DNA of 58,770 nucleotides from Lysobacteraceae bacterium (GTDB lineage Bacteria; Pseudomonadota; Gammaproteobacteria; Xanthomonadales; Xanthomonadaceae): NCBI GenBank assembly GCA_008015095.1, contig SSEV01000007.1, forward strand, positions 1 to 58,770, in the 5' to 3' direction. Numbering within the stretch: the stretch's first letter is position 1; each line of letters opens with the position of its first letter. Shown in pieces: positions 1 through 9,981 of the stretch. The translations under genes were made by a program, and so were the position numbers. The notes beneath the pieces are model-generated. The model saw only the letters and a list, made by a program, of their open reading frames with translations. It searched no databases and was not told the DNA's origin.

Positions 1-1112
1 GCCGTGATCAGCGCATTGGTCACTTGCGCCGGCGAGGCACCAGGATTGCTCGCCAGATACAGCGCCGCGGCGCCGGCCACGTGCGGCGAAGCCATCGACG
101 TGCCGCTGATGGTGTTGGTCGCGGTGGTGCTGGTGTGCCAGGCCGATGTGATCGACGAACCCGGCCCGAAGATATCCACGCAGGTGCCGAAGTTCGAGAA
201 CGACGAACGCGCGTCGGTGCTGGTGGTGGAGCCGACCGTAATCGCGGCCGGCGCGCGGGCGGGCGAGTAGTTGCAGGCACTGGCGTTGTTGTTGCCCGCT
301 GCCACTACGACGGTCACTCCGGCGTTGACCATAGTCTGCACTGCGGCATCGACCGAGGTGTTGGCGCCGCCACCGAGGCTCATATTGGCCACGGCAGGCA
401 GAACGCGGTTAGCCGCGACCCAGTTCATACCATTGATCACTTGCGTCCATGTGCCGGATCCGGTGCATCCCAGTACGCGCACCGGATGGATCGTCACGCC
501 CTTGGCCACGCCCCAGGTCGTGCCGCCGACGGTGCCGGCGACATGCGAGCCGTGGCCATTACAGTCGGTGGTTCCGCCACCGATCGCATCGAAGCCATTG
601 CCCATGCGCCCGGTGAACTCGGTATGGGTGCCGAGTACGCCGGTATCGATGATGTAGGCGTGTACTCCCGAGGCGGTGGTGGTGTAGTTATAGGCGTTGT
701 TCAACGGCAGATTGCGTTGATCGATACGATCAAGACCCCAGGTGGCGGGGCTCTGGGTGATGTTCGCCGAGACGTAGCCATCCTCTTCGACATAGGCCAC
801 GCGCGGATCGGCGAGCAGCTTGGCCAGCGCGGCATCGTCGGCTTTCACCGCGAAGCCGCGCAGGACATGGTCGTAGCTATGTAGCACCGTCGCGCGATGC
901 TCGGCGGCGATTTGCCGGCCGATCTGACCTACACCGACCGCACGGCTGTTTTCTCCGCTCATTCTTGCGACAGTCGGCTTGAGCACGACGATGTATTGGC
1001 CCGGAACCGGGCGTTCATTGGTCCGCAGTTCGGCAGCCTGCACCGGGTCTGCGGCTATCGAAAGGAAAACCATGCCGATGGCAGCGGACATGAGGGTCAT
1101 ACGATAATTCAC
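1..1112 (-). CDS. Secreted subtilisin-like serine peptidase (S8, proteinase K type), 3' end missing
   Basis: Partial gene; the first 370 residues are present and the C-terminus lies beyond the window edge. I start it at a GTG at 1112 because AAGGAG sits 5 nt upstream; an in-frame ATG follows at 1100. A signal peptide (about residues 1-27, ending VQAA) is followed by an inhibitor I9 propeptide (about 38-115, with YIVVLKP and VAYVEED). The peptidase domain shows the complete triad: Asp156 in IIDTGV, His187 in NGHGSHVAG and Ser339 in GTSMASPHVAG. Oxyanion Asn is likely in AAGNNN. The family degrades extracellular protein after autocatalytic removal of the propeptide. Lysobacter-type predators secrete many such enzymes. 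Fold and class are certain; substrate and any C-terminal extension are unknown. Confidence 0.93.
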   Translation of the reverse strand, partial: MNYRMTLMSAAIGMVFLSIAADPVQAAELRTNERPVPGQYIVVLKPTVARMSGENSRAVGVGQIGRQIAAEHRATVLHSYDHVLRGFAVKADDAALAKLLADPRVAYVEEDGYVSANITQSPATWGLDRIDQRNLPLNNAYNYTTTASGVHAYIIDTGVLGTHTEFTGRMGNGFDAIGGGTTDCNGHGSHVAGTVGGTTWGVAKGVTIHPVRVLGCTGSGTWTQVINGMNWVAANRVLPAVANMSLGGGANTSVDAAVQTMVNAGVTVVVAAGNNNASACNYSPARAPAAITVGSTTSTDARSSFSNFGTCVDIFGPGSSITSAWHTSTTATNTISGTSMASPHVAGAAALYLASNPGASPAQVTNALIT

Positions 1113-1341
1113 GTTCACTCCTTGAGTTCCATGTGATGGTCGACATCGACAACGCGCATGGCGCGTTCGATGGACGTTTCGCGGTGCGGTTCGCCGCGCA
1201 TCATGGAAACAAGGGGGTTCGGTGAACGACCGTTCCTTGGCCGACGACGCGGAGCAGTCCGTATCCGCCTCAACAAGCTAAGCCTCGCATCCCTGCGAAT
1301 CAAGCAGCGCCGTCGGAATATTCATTTTCGGTATACCGACA

Positions 1342-1368
1342 CACGCGTCGCGGACTTTGCGACGCGTG
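1342..1368 (-). terminator. Hairpin downstream of the 1042-aa gene
   Basis: A perfect 10-bp inverted repeat (CACGCGTCGC / GCGACGCGTG) with a 7-nt loop lies about 25 bp past the stop of the minus-strand gene ending at 1394. No clear U-run follows on the minus strand, so this may be a factor-assisted terminator or a 3'-end stabiliser. The rest of the 281-bp gap up to the peptidase start shows nothing I can name. Confidence 0.5.
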
Positions 1369-1393
1369 CTCATTGGCAGAGGCCGCAGTCGTC

Positions 1394-4300
1394 TCAGAAC
1401 GGAATGGTCTCGTCGATCACGGGCGCCTCCACTGGTGGTGCCGCCGCGGACTCCTGCTCGGGAGGGAACTCCGGCAGCGCATCGCCTTCCTGCAGCATGA
1501 TCATGCTGGCCGGCACCCGCACTTCCCACGGTTCGCCGACTTTCAACGGCGGATCGAACTGCACGCCGAGTTCGACATCCGCATAGACATCGAGCATGTC
1601 CTGATTGGAGAACAGCGGTAGTTTGCCGCCGCCCCAGATCAATCCGGTCTTGAGGAAAAAGATCACCGTGCGTTCGTAGCCCGGGCGCACCGGCATCAAG
1701 ACGTTCGCGTTGCCCGCGCGCAGGAACTGCTCGAATACCGGATCGACGCCGCTGGACTGGGCCAATTCCTTCCAGCGCGATGCGCTGCCCCAGTAATACG
1801 GAAAGAACTGATAAGTGGTGTTCTCCCATTCGAAAGCCAGCTCGAAGAATTCCGCGACCGAGCCGTTGGCCAGCGGCGCGCGCCAGTCGGCGATCAGCGC
1901 ACCCTCTGCGGGATCGTGCACGATCCGAGGCGTGCCGTCTTCGGCCACGGCGATCGAGGTGTAACCCGCGGCGCTACCGCCGGTGAGCAGATCGATGCAA
2001 CCGCGCTTGAGCTCGGTCAGCTCGATGCTGCGGTACTGGTCGTCTCGCAAATTATAAGTTTTGGCTTCGACCGCGGATTGCGCCTTGCTCTCGGCCAAGG
2101 CTTTCGCCTGATCATAGGCCTGCTTCTTGCTGTTGTAGCCTTTGACGATCGCGCTATAGGCTGACGATTTCCACGCATCGAACGCCTCATCGGTGCGCAC
2201 GGCCTTATAGACGACCGTAAAAGTCAGCATCCCCTCGAACAACGCATTGACCGTGATTGGAATCGATGGTTGCACAAGACCGCCGAAACTGTCGTCCTCG
2301 TCTGCGATTTCGATCCATGTGTTGAAGTTGGTATTGGTGACTTTTCCGCCGTTCTGTCCCTTGACCGTGGTCAAATAGAAGCTCTTGTTGCCGACGAGCA
2401 CTTGCAGAATGTTTTCGTCGCCCTCGCCGTCCTCGCCCATCTTCAGCGAATCGACATAAGAGTCGAATCCACCGGCCGAGCCTTTCGGCGCGAACACAGA
2501 AACATGAGTGAGACGATAGGCCGGATCTAGCGTGATCGTGTTGTCCGCAGAGACGTAGCTCAAATCGTTGGCGAATTCGTGCTCTTTCATTTCCTTCGCT
2601 TGCATCGCTTCCGGATGAACGAATGATTTGCTGCCCGTCAGGAATTCAACGGGAGGCGGCTGCACGGTGACGTCGTAAAGCGCCGCAAGATCCGCGTAAT
2701 TGCTTTCGTCGATGTCGAGCCAGCTTCTGTAACCCTTGTTCTTGCGATTCTTCGGTAGCGGATCGTTGGTATCGCGATCGATCAAGGCCGGATGCACCGG
2801 TTCGGCAAGCCCGGCCAGTTCGCCCGCTTCCTCCTGCGCGATCAGTCCGCGATAGTAGGCCGCAGGCTCCGGGACGTTGATCGAAAGCATCAGACGTTTC
2901 CCGTAGTTGACCAGTTGCGCATCGTAGATCTTATCGACCCAGCGGTACAGGCCGTTGATATGAGCCGTGCCTTTCTCGTTATTGAAGCCGCGCAGCGATG
3001 TGTCCTGGGTTTCGGTCAGGATGGTGACCGATGTGCTTTCCTTGATGCTGCTCTTGATCCGCTTGGTCGCCTCTTCGGTCACTGTCTTCGCATATTCCTG
3101 CGATGTGGACTCCGACGACGAACGCGAAGTGTCAAAAGACGCGTTGACAGAAGCGCTGACTTGAACCGGCCCGAATTTGCCGGATACGCTGATCCCGGCC
3201 TCGACACCGAAGCTCTGCTCGGCGCTCTGCTGCGCCTGTGTCGACAATTGGAAACGTTCGTCGGTCTTGAGGCTGCTCGATTCCTCCTGTTCGAAGCTCG
3301 ACTCGGTCGTGGTGGTCTGACTGGTGCGGTTGAGCTTGCGGATCGTGCGCTCGCGGCGCTCACCGCGCATGATCGACTCGATCTCGGCCAACTCCCCGAG
3401 TTCGTAGCGACGCAATTCCTGCTCGACGATCAACAAATCGCCGACTGCCGGCGGTTTGATCGCGCCGACATCGAGCGGAACGCGGAAGCTCGCCGATGGC
3501 ATCGACAAGCCGGTGACCGATGCGGCGGGAACAGTGTCCGGCCTGTACATCGCCAGCGCCTGGGACGACAGTTTCTGCATTTCCCGCGTCGCCGCCGGAT
3601 CTGCCAGCGCGGCGAAGGCTTGCTGCCGGCGTATCGACGTCAGTTCACGATCCATGCGTAACTGTTTCTGCACATCATCGACACTCATGGTTTTCAGGTC
3701 GATTTTGGCGAGCGCCGGCTGGGCGGAAAGCAATTTCACAGCTTCGGCGTCGAACAAAGTCTTCGCGCCTCCTTCACCATGCTGCGTCGTGACGGCGTTC
3801 GCTTTGATGAGCTGGTCGATCTGCACACTAGCCTTGTCGATCTTGACGAGGTGTTCGGTCAATGTTTCCAAGGCCTCGTGGCTTACCGGTTTTGTCGTCT
3901 GCGTCGGTTTGTCTGGAGATCCGGCGCCATCGTCCGTTTCGCTGGCTGCATTCAAGTCGATCAACGGTTCATACCCATCGAAGACAACTCCGGCCCACGA
4001 TTGCACATCGAGCTTGGCGCTCAGCCACAACAACCGCAACACGTGGTAGGCGCGGAGACCATCGACCAGATAGTTGGTCGACACATAGCGGTCGCAACCG
4101 CGAATCGTCTGCGCGTACAGCGAATCCCATAATTTCGCGTTCGCCACTTTCACGCCCTGCGCCAGCCGATCGGGCGGAACTCGCTCCAACAAAGCCGCGT
4201 ATGCCGGAAAGGCGCGCTTGAAGTCCGCTGCGAGTTCGGAAAGATCGGCGCCCGGCTGCAGTCGATCGCGCAGGAACTCCACTAGCGGCTCCAACGCCAA

Positions 4301-4522
4301 GATCAGCGGATCATTAGTTTCAAAAAAATCTGCCGACGCGGCGTAGTTGTTCGCGGTCACCAGTTTGGTGTCGTACAGTCCGGGACCGAACAATTTGTAG
4401 AGCATCGACGCTTTCGTTGTCGGCCGCCGATCGCGGATCAACCGCGATGCGATCCGGGTCATCAGCGCGCGTTCGGCGCGTCGGGCGCTGACAAAGCGGA
4501 ACATTTCTTGTTTGATCGCCAT
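1394..4522 (-). CDS. Very large uncharacterised protein (1042 aa) with a Ser/Thr-rich alternating segment
   Basis: No function recognised. The start is well supported: AAGGAG lies 7 nt before the ATG. There is no signal peptide; the N-terminus is basic. Residues about 380-440 are charged and rich in Thr, Ser, Glu and Gln (RTSQTTTTESSFEQEESSS). They are followed by a stretch with alternating small/polar and hydrophobic residues (GISVSGKFGPVQVSASVNASF) and then a Thr/Lys/Glu helical part and a conserved-looking YRWVDKIYDAQLVNYGKRLM segment. The alternation resembles membrane-inserting beta-hairpins of pore-forming proteins; this is inference from pattern only. The C-terminus is acidic and Pro-rich. 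It is 80 bp downstream of the 745-aa gene on the same strand and probably co-transcribed. No catalytic motif seen. Confidence 0.8.
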   Translation of the reverse strand: MAIKQEMFRFVSARRAERALMTRIASRLIRDRRPTTKASMLYKLFGPGLYDTKLVTANNYAASADFFETNDPLILALEPLVEFLRDRLQPGADLSELAADFKRAFPAYAALLERVPPDRLAQGVKVANAKLWDSLYAQTIRGCDRYVSTNYLVDGLRAYHVLRLLWLSAKLDVQSWAGVVFDGYEPLIDLNAASETDDGAGSPDKPTQTTKPVSHEALETLTEHLVKIDKASVQIDQLIKANAVTTQHGEGGAKTLFDAEAVKLLSAQPALAKIDLKTMSVDDVQKQLRMDRELTSIRRQQAFAALADPAATREMQKLSSQALAMYRPDTVPAASVTGLSMPSASFRVPLDVGAIKPPAVGDLLIVEQELRRYELGELAEIESIMRGERRERTIRKLNRTSQTTTTESSFEQEESSSLKTDERFQLSTQAQQSAEQSFGVEAGISVSGKFGPVQVSASVNASFDTSRSSSESTSQEYAKTVTEEATKRIKSSIKESTSVTILTETQDTSLRGFNNEKGTAHINGLYRWVDKIYDAQLVNYGKRLMLSINVPEPAAYYRGLIAQEEAGELAGLAEPVHPALIDRDTNDPLPKNRKNKGYRSWLDIDESNYADLAALYDVTVQPPPVEFLTGSKSFVHPEAMQAKEMKEHEFANDLSYVSADNTITLDPAYRLTHVSVFAPKGSAGGFDSYVDSLKMGEDGEGDENILQVLVGNKSFYLTTVKGQNGGKVTNTNFNTWIEIADEDDSFGGLVQPSIPITVNALFEGMLTFTVVYKAVRTDEAFDAWKSSAYSAIVKGYNSKKQAYDQAKALAESKAQSAVEAKTYNLRDDQYRSIELTELKRGCIDLLTGGSAAGYTSIAVAEDGTPRIVHDPAEGALIADWRAPLANGSVAEFFELAFEWENTTYQFFPYYWGSASRWKELAQSSGVDPVFEQFLRAGNANVLMPVRPGYERTVIFFLKTGLIWGGGKLPLFSNQDMLDVYADVELGVQFDPPLKVGEPWEVRVPASMIMLQEGDALPEFPPEQESAAAPPVEAPVIDETIPF

Positions 4523-4602
4523 ACCGTTCTCCTTCTATCGAAAATCACGCTATCCGCCGCAGACACGGGGTTCGCAACATCACGACCATCGCGACGCCGA
4601 CG

Positions 4603-6840
4603 TTATGGTTCCGATTCGCCAGGCGGCTGCTCCGGCAAAGATTCGCTCGACCCGTACCAGACCCAATCTTGCCCAGGCTCCCACTGCCGCACCGCGAACA
4701 CGGCCGATTCATAGCGTTCAATCAATGCAGCTCGCAGGTCTTCGTCAGCGTTTTCATTCTTCAGCAGCTTTTCATACCATTCGCCTACCGCGCCCTGTTC
4801 CGCCGTGATCTCAATCTTGAGATCTTCAAGCGTCCGGGTATCGCCCGTCGCGCCTAACTCCAAAGCGCCGCTCTTCATCAGCTGATACGCCTGGATATCC
4901 TGATTCAAATCCATCAGCGCATCCGCGAACTGTAACTGTTCGATCTGCAACGCTTGTTGCGTGCTCGAAACGATGCCTGCATTCTCGGCGATGCGTCTAA
5001 AATGCAATTCGACCGCCCTGGTTTGCAGCGTTTCCGCATCCGCCGTCTGCTGCCCGCTTTCATCTACGCATTGCATCTGCGCCGACAGCCATTCGTCTCG
5101 ATTGCGATCGGCGTCGGCGCCGGCCACCGTGTTCATAAAACTCAGCGTATCCACCATCGACGCCAGTGTCGGGTCGATCCCGTTTCCCGTCATTTCCATG
5201 AAGAATCTGATCACCATGAATCTGATTTCGCCGAGTTTTCGCAACGAATCCGGATTCGGATATCCCCAGGCGTTCTCCTCCGGCGGAATTTTCAATCCTG
5301 CATAGGCTTCCGACCGATACGCGAATGGCGTCAGCGAGGCCACTTTGGCGGAATTCTCGTAATACGGTTGCGCGAATCTCCGGAACAACGTCACCGCCAG
5401 CAGTTGCGGAATCCTGCCCATACCCGGATAGAGCAACGCTTGATGCTCATAGCTCGGCGGAGGCATCTCGAAAGGCTCCGGAATGCTGAAACCTTCCACC
5501 ATCTCACGCATCGCCTGTAATTCGCCGTCGGTGTAGACGTACTGCTTGCCCGTGGAAAGAATCAGATATCCATCGGCGATTTCTCCGGCCGCATGCATCT
5601 TCGGCAGGATCTTGTTCACCTGAACGGGTGCGGCCAGTATCCCGTTTGCACTGAGATATTCGCGCCAGAATGCGGCTTCCATGCCCTTGACGATCGCAGG
5701 CCGCGCGACTGAAGAGCGCGCGATCAGATCCTGCCAACGCGGCAAGACCTCTGTCCCCAGCAACGCGACCATCTTCAGGAACTCATCTCCTTCGATCAGC
5801 GCGTCGTCAGTCGTCGCGCGCAGCATCAATCGCATGCCGGCATAGCTTTCTATGGCGTCGAGTTGCGCTTGCCCTATCCAATCGAGATAGCGGCCGGTGA
5901 TTTCCGAACTCAGGAACGGTTCGGCGAGCGCGCTCGCGGTCGGCGCCGCACTGTTGGATGTATTGCCCAGTTCACTGAACGCTGTAACGATCTCCTCGGT
6001 CATGCCGAGCAGAATGCCGCCCTTCTCGTTGCCGACATTGTCTCGCCAGACCTGACCCCAGTCCGCTTTGATCTTCTGCGACGCCTTGGTTCCATCCACG
6101 AGCGCTTCCTGGTACGTTTTCAACGCGGACTCCATGCGCTTGTGGTTGGTTCCCGTCGCCGTATCGATCAATTTCAGCTGCAAGGAAATGCTGTCGATCT
6201 CGTTGTTGATATTCTTCAGACTGATTTCCGCGCTTTGGGAATAAATCAGCGAGGATGGGACATCGATCGGTCCGGTTGCGCCGAAGCGCCATGTCTGCGC
6301 TAATGGCGTGACCCGCCATCCTCCGCGTGTCGGTTTCGCGGTCCATCCGCCGGCTGACAAGTTATGAAGATCCGATCGCGTATTCCATAAACGCGCGTAC
6401 TCGGCTTTCAGCATCGCGCTCTCCGTACGCGCGGCGGAGATTTCAAGCTGCGCCATTCTCGTCGCACGCACCACAGCTCTTCCGCCAGCCAAAGCGATCA
6501 CGCCGCCCGCAACCAGCTCCCAACCCAGCAGAATCCCCAATTGCATCGCAAAGGCGAGCGCCACATCGGTGACCACTTCGCCCCATGGTTTCGCAGACGG
6601 GCTTTCAATGGCGTCGACCCGCTGCTCCAGATGTTCGATGCGGATGTCCTGCATGTTGTCCGCAGCCAACGTTGCGCATTCGCCGAGGAATTTGTAATAG
6701 CGCTCCTCCGAGGCCTGCACCACCTCCAAGGTGTATTCCAGATAGGCGCGCAGCAATGGCGCGCGCTCCGACTCGGCCAACTCGGTCAACGCTGCGAGAA
6801 ATGCCTGCAACCGTGCGGGCGGACTGACGACGCCGGTCAT
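4603..6840 (-). CDS. Uncharacterised 745-aa protein, helical with one hydrophobic segment
   Basis: No family recognised. The ATG at 6840 overlaps the stop of a 26-residue micro-ORF (ATGA), and a GGAGG-like run (AAGGAGGCGGA) inside the micro-ORF can serve as its ribosome binding site. The N-terminus is helical and acidic. Residues about 88-118 form a hydrophobic, Ala/Gly/Val-rich segment (TDVALAFAMQLGILLGWELV...) that could be one or two membrane helices. Charged heptad-like stretches follow near 125-150 and 205-240 and again near the C-terminus (580-720), suggesting coiled coils. The tail is acidic and Pro-rich, like that of the neighbour downstream. It lies between the LuxR regulator and the 1042-aa gene, so the two big proteins probably act together, perhaps with this one at the membrane. 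That role is inference. Confidence 0.75.
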   Translation of the reverse strand: MTGVVSPPARLQAFLAALTELAESERAPLLRAYLEYTLEVVQASEERYYKFLGECATLAADNMQDIRIEHLEQRVDAIESPSAKPWGEVVTDVALAFAMQLGILLGWELVAGGVIALAGGRAVVRATRMAQLEISAARTESAMLKAEYARLWNTRSDLHNLSAGGWTAKPTRGGWRVTPLAQTWRFGATGPIDVPSSLIYSQSAEISLKNINNEIDSISLQLKLIDTATGTNHKRMESALKTYQEALVDGTKASQKIKADWGQVWRDNVGNEKGGILLGMTEEIVTAFSELGNTSNSAAPTASALAEPFLSSEITGRYLDWIGQAQLDAIESYAGMRLMLRATTDDALIEGDEFLKMVALLGTEVLPRWQDLIARSSVARPAIVKGMEAAFWREYLSANGILAAPVQVNKILPKMHAAGEIADGYLILSTGKQYVYTDGELQAMREMVEGFSIPEPFEMPPPSYEHQALLYPGMGRIPQLLAVTLFRRFAQPYYENSAKVASLTPFAYRSEAYAGLKIPPEENAWGYPNPDSLRKLGEIRFMVIRFFMEMTGNGIDPTLASMVDTLSFMNTVAGADADRNRDEWLSAQMQCVDESGQQTADAETLQTRAVELHFRRIAENAGIVSSTQQALQIEQLQFADALMDLNQDIQAYQLMKSGALELGATGDTRTLEDLKIEITAEQGAVGEWYEKLLKNENADEDLRAALIERYESAVFAVRQWEPGQDWVWYGSSESLPEQPPGESEP

Positions 6841-6917
6841 TCCGCCTCCTTCGCCGGCTTGGCGCCGACGGCCTCGGACGCGCGATCCTGCATGCGTTTT
6901 TTCGGCAACGTATCCAT
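6837..6917 (-). CDS. 26-aa micro-ORF translationally coupled to the 745-aa gene
   Basis: ATG at 6917 is preceded by CAGGTGAGACG, a fair ribosome binding site. The 26-residue product (begins MDTLPKKRMQ, ends PAKEAE) is Lys/Glu/Ala-rich and without a hydrophobic stretch. Its TGA overlaps the ATG of the next gene by 4 nt, and its 3' end carries the AAGGAGG that would serve that gene. It may be a leader peptide that couples translation or a real small protein. I cannot tell which from sequence. Confidence 0.5.
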   Translation of the reverse strand: MDTLPKKRMQDRASEAVGAKPAKEAE

Positions 6918-7027
6918 CGTCTCACCTGTCTATCGCAGTCGCACTGGACGACTGCTTCCAAGCGGACGATAGAACTGATCACCCCTCGACGAATCGGTGT
7001 CACCACCTAATTCGTCCGCGTCGCCTC

Positions 7028-9694
7028 CTAATTTTCGCGTCCGACGGCCGTTTCTTGGTCGCGACTGCGTTTGAGCAGATCGTGTCTCCCGCCAGCGCCG
7101 AGCTTGGCCAATACGGCGGCCACGTGATGTTCGATGGTGCGTTCAGAGCGATGCAGACGCTGGGCAATCTGCGCGTTCGACAGTGCCTGCCGCAGAAGCT
7201 CATAGACCTGACGTTCCCGCGCAGTCAACCCTAAGGGATCGGCTTTGGTCCGCGGCTGCGGTCCGCGCCTGACACCCCGCACCCCATGTTCACGCAAACG
7301 TCTGCGCGCGATTTCCGCCGCTGGCGCCGCACCGAGCTGCTCGAACTCTTCGAGAGCCATGGCGACCTGCGCGGCGTCGCCATGGACCAGCGCGAGCGCG
7401 CGATCGTAGCGACATCCCAAGGCCTGCCAGTGCGCGGCCGCACCGCCGATATCCCCGACTAATTCGGCTGCGAACATTGGAGCGATGTCTGGGAGCGGCT
7501 CCGGCGTCGATGCGCCGCAACGTTTCGCCCAAACCAGAGGAGGGCCGAGCAGGCGCGCGTCGCCTTTACTCATCGCTGCGTCGATGCCGATGAGCGCGAC
7601 TTCGCGCGCGATATCGAGGTCGCCACGCAACCATGCCGCCTCGGCGCAGGCCGTGGCCACAGCCGGACGGCGATAGCCCATCGCAATCACATTCATGTTT
7701 TGCTGCAAATTCGACCAGTAACTGTCGCGGTCTTCCAACCCACGACGGGCGTTCTGCCGCGCACGCAGAAACGTCAAAGAATTCCGCAAGCGTTGCGGTA
7801 CGTTCGCAGCGGCCAGACAGGCATCGAGATCGAGATCCGCGTCATCCCAGTGCCCCAGTTCGACCAGCGACAACGCGCGATTGTCACGAAGTCGATAGAT
7901 CAGCACATCGAGGTCGCGCGCCTCGCAATACGCGAGGCCGCGATTGGCGATATCGATCGCGTAGCGGTGATCGCGGTGAATCACGCTCACCAGTTGCAAG
8001 GCGCCGAACAATTGCGCGATCGCATCTTCGAATCCACCTTCCAGCGCAAGCGCGAGCGCTCGTTCGAGTTGCGCACGGGCTTGGCGGTCGTCGCCGAGAT
8101 ACATCCTGGCGGTCATGCTGGCGTGGATCGCTTCGACCAGACATGCCGGATCGCCGAGCGACTCGGCCAGAGCCATCGCGCGCGCGCCGATCCGCACCGC
8201 TTGCGCATAGTCTTCCCACAAACGCAGCCGCGATTGTTCGGAGTAGGCGAAGACCAGTTCCGTCGACGGCGCGATGCGTTCCAGCGCCTCGACTGCTCGT
8301 GCGATGGTCGCCTCGGCCTCGGCGAGCTCGCCTCGTTCGCGCAATGCGATCGCGATCCGGCGCAAGCTCATGCCCTGCTGTTCGGTATCGCCGAGCGCTT
8401 CGCGCAATGCAAGCGCATCACGGCTGACCGCGACCACGCCGGCAAGATCGCCGATCAATCGGTATTCCTCGGCCGCAGCTTCGAGCAATTCGGCATGCGA
8501 CGTCGCGTCCATACCGGTGGCATAGCGCAGAGCCAACCGGTAATGCATCGCAGCTTCGCGATGCGCCGAGGCATGCGCCGCCGCGCGTGCCGCACGGGGC
8601 GCCAATCGTAGCACCTGTTCACGCATTTCCGCCGATTGCGCATGATGCACCAGTCGCGATAGGGCATCCTCATCCTCAGCGCGTCGAGACAGCGCTTCGA
8701 ACAATCGACGATGCAATTCCACGCGCCGACCGGGACGTAGCGACTGCTCGATGGCTTGCCGCGCCAATTCATGGCGGTAACAGACGTTTCCGGCCTCTGT
8801 GCGCAACAGCCCTTTTTCCACGCATTCGTCGATCCATTTCTCGGCGTCGGCGGTCAGTTCGGCCAGCAGCGCGCGTTCGATCGAACGCGGGCTCGCCGCC
8901 ACCAGCTCAGCCAACGCTCGCGCTTCGGCGCCCAATCGCGACAAGCGGCCGAGAGTGGCGTCTTGCACGGACGGCGGGACTTCCCCTTCGCGGCTGTGCA
9001 GGACTTCTGTCACGAAGAACGGATTTCCTCCGGTGACTTCAAACAATCCGGCCTCGGCTCGCTGTGCGCGCGCGGCCAACGCCGCGACGCCTTCGCGACT
9101 CAGGCTTGGCACCGCGATACGCAAAGTGCTGCGCGTGGGCAACTCACCTAGCAGGCGCCTGAGCGGATGCTCCAATGCGAGATCGTCGTCGCGATATGTG
9201 ACCACGAACAGCACCGGCACATCGAGCAAGCGGCGACCTACGTAACGCACCAGGTCGAGCGTGCCGTCGTCGGCCCAATGCAGGTCTTCGATCACTAGTA
9301 GTTTGGGTTTTGCGGATTTACGCAGGAACGACAAGAAATCAGGAAACAGAGTCTGATAGCGATCCGGCTCGCGTAGCGCGATGGCAAGCGCAGGCGGCAA
9401 CGCTTCTGCAAGATCGACGATCGGTCCGAACGGGCGTGCGCTGAACAAAGATTCGCACCCGGCGATCAGCCTCGATGTGGTTGGCGGCAGGGCGGAAGAA
9501 AAATTTTGGATCAACGATGTCTTCCCGGCGCCGGCCTCACCGTGCACGAGACAGAGCTGACCCTGCCCGTGCAGGACGTAATCGTACGCCTGGGTCAATT
9601 GTGCAAGTTGCGATTCGCGTTCGATCAAGGGCATGTGCTGCGCCACGGCTGAATCCTTGAGCTGTCCGAGCACGACGTCTCCATCGCCATGCAT
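7028..9694 (-). CDS. Large ATP-binding LuxR-family regulator (LAL/MalT-like)
   Basis: An 888-aa STAND-type transcription regulator. The N-terminal AAA domain has Walker A (GEAGAGKTS, residues 52-60), Walker B plus sensor context (LLVIEDLHWAD) and a GGNPFF motif typical of these NTPases. The middle part (about 330-800) is an Ala/Leu-rich helical repeat region of TPR-like character, the expected ligand or partner sensor. The last 60 residues are a LuxR/GerE helix-turn-helix (LTARERQVYELL ... NAQIAQRLHRSERTIEHHV). The alternative start is the Met at residue 21 (9634), which aligns better with the usual domain start. It lies upstream of, and on the same strand as, the two giant unknown genes, about 110 bp from the micro-ORF, so it is the natural candidate for controlling them. 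The family is certain; the target is inference. Confidence 0.9.
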   Translation of the reverse strand: MHGDGDVVLGQLKDSAVAQHMPLIERESQLAQLTQAYDYVLHGQGQLCLVHGEAGAGKTSLIQNFSSALPPTTSRLIAGCESLFSARPFGPIVDLAEALPPALAIALREPDRYQTLFPDFLSFLRKSAKPKLLVIEDLHWADDGTLDLVRYVGRRLLDVPVLFVVTYRDDDLALEHPLRRLLGELPTRSTLRIAVPSLSREGVAALAARAQRAEAGLFEVTGGNPFFVTEVLHSREGEVPPSVQDATLGRLSRLGAEARALAELVAASPRSIERALLAELTADAEKWIDECVEKGLLRTEAGNVCYRHELARQAIEQSLRPGRRVELHRRLFEALSRRAEDEDALSRLVHHAQSAEMREQVLRLAPRAARAAAHASAHREAAMHYRLALRYATGMDATSHAELLEAAAEEYRLIGDLAGVVAVSRDALALREALGDTEQQGMSLRRIAIALRERGELAEAEATIARAVEALERIAPSTELVFAYSEQSRLRLWEDYAQAVRIGARAMALAESLGDPACLVEAIHASMTARMYLGDDRQARAQLERALALALEGGFEDAIAQLFGALQLVSVIHRDHRYAIDIANRGLAYCEARDLDVLIYRLRDNRALSLVELGHWDDADLDLDACLAAANVPQRLRNSLTFLRARQNARRGLEDRDSYWSNLQQNMNVIAMGYRRPAVATACAEAAWLRGDLDIAREVALIGIDAAMSKGDARLLGPPLVWAKRCGASTPEPLPDIAPMFAAELVGDIGGAAAHWQALGCRYDRALALVHGDAAQVAMALEEFEQLGAAPAAEIARRRLREHGVRGVRRGPQPRTKADPLGLTARERQVYELLRQALSNAQIAQRLHRSERTIEHHVAAVLAKLGAGGRHDLLKRSRDQETAVGREN

Positions 9695-9981
9695 CGAGTG
9701 CCGGTTCAGACTTGAATTCCAAGTGGGGCTGCGGTTTGGTTATCCTTATTTCGGACCGCAAGCCCGCCTCTTTCGAACAGTCGCAGCCGGACTGTCAGGA
9801 GAACGAATTTAGGGGCTCGAAACGGTCACGGCGATCACGATGCCGGCGTCATCGCCAGGGGAATATGCGAGGGGAGTATGCGAGAAATCATTGCGCTGTC
9901 CATGTCATCCATGTCGGCCGGCGATATCGCGCGAATGATTTCAGACCCCGAAGCAATCTATCGATTGCTATATCGCCAACC

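Noticed and set aside
24..884. 286-codon plus-strand frame antisense to the S8 peptidase
   Set aside because: The minus strand has the whole S8 triad and a ribosome binding site.
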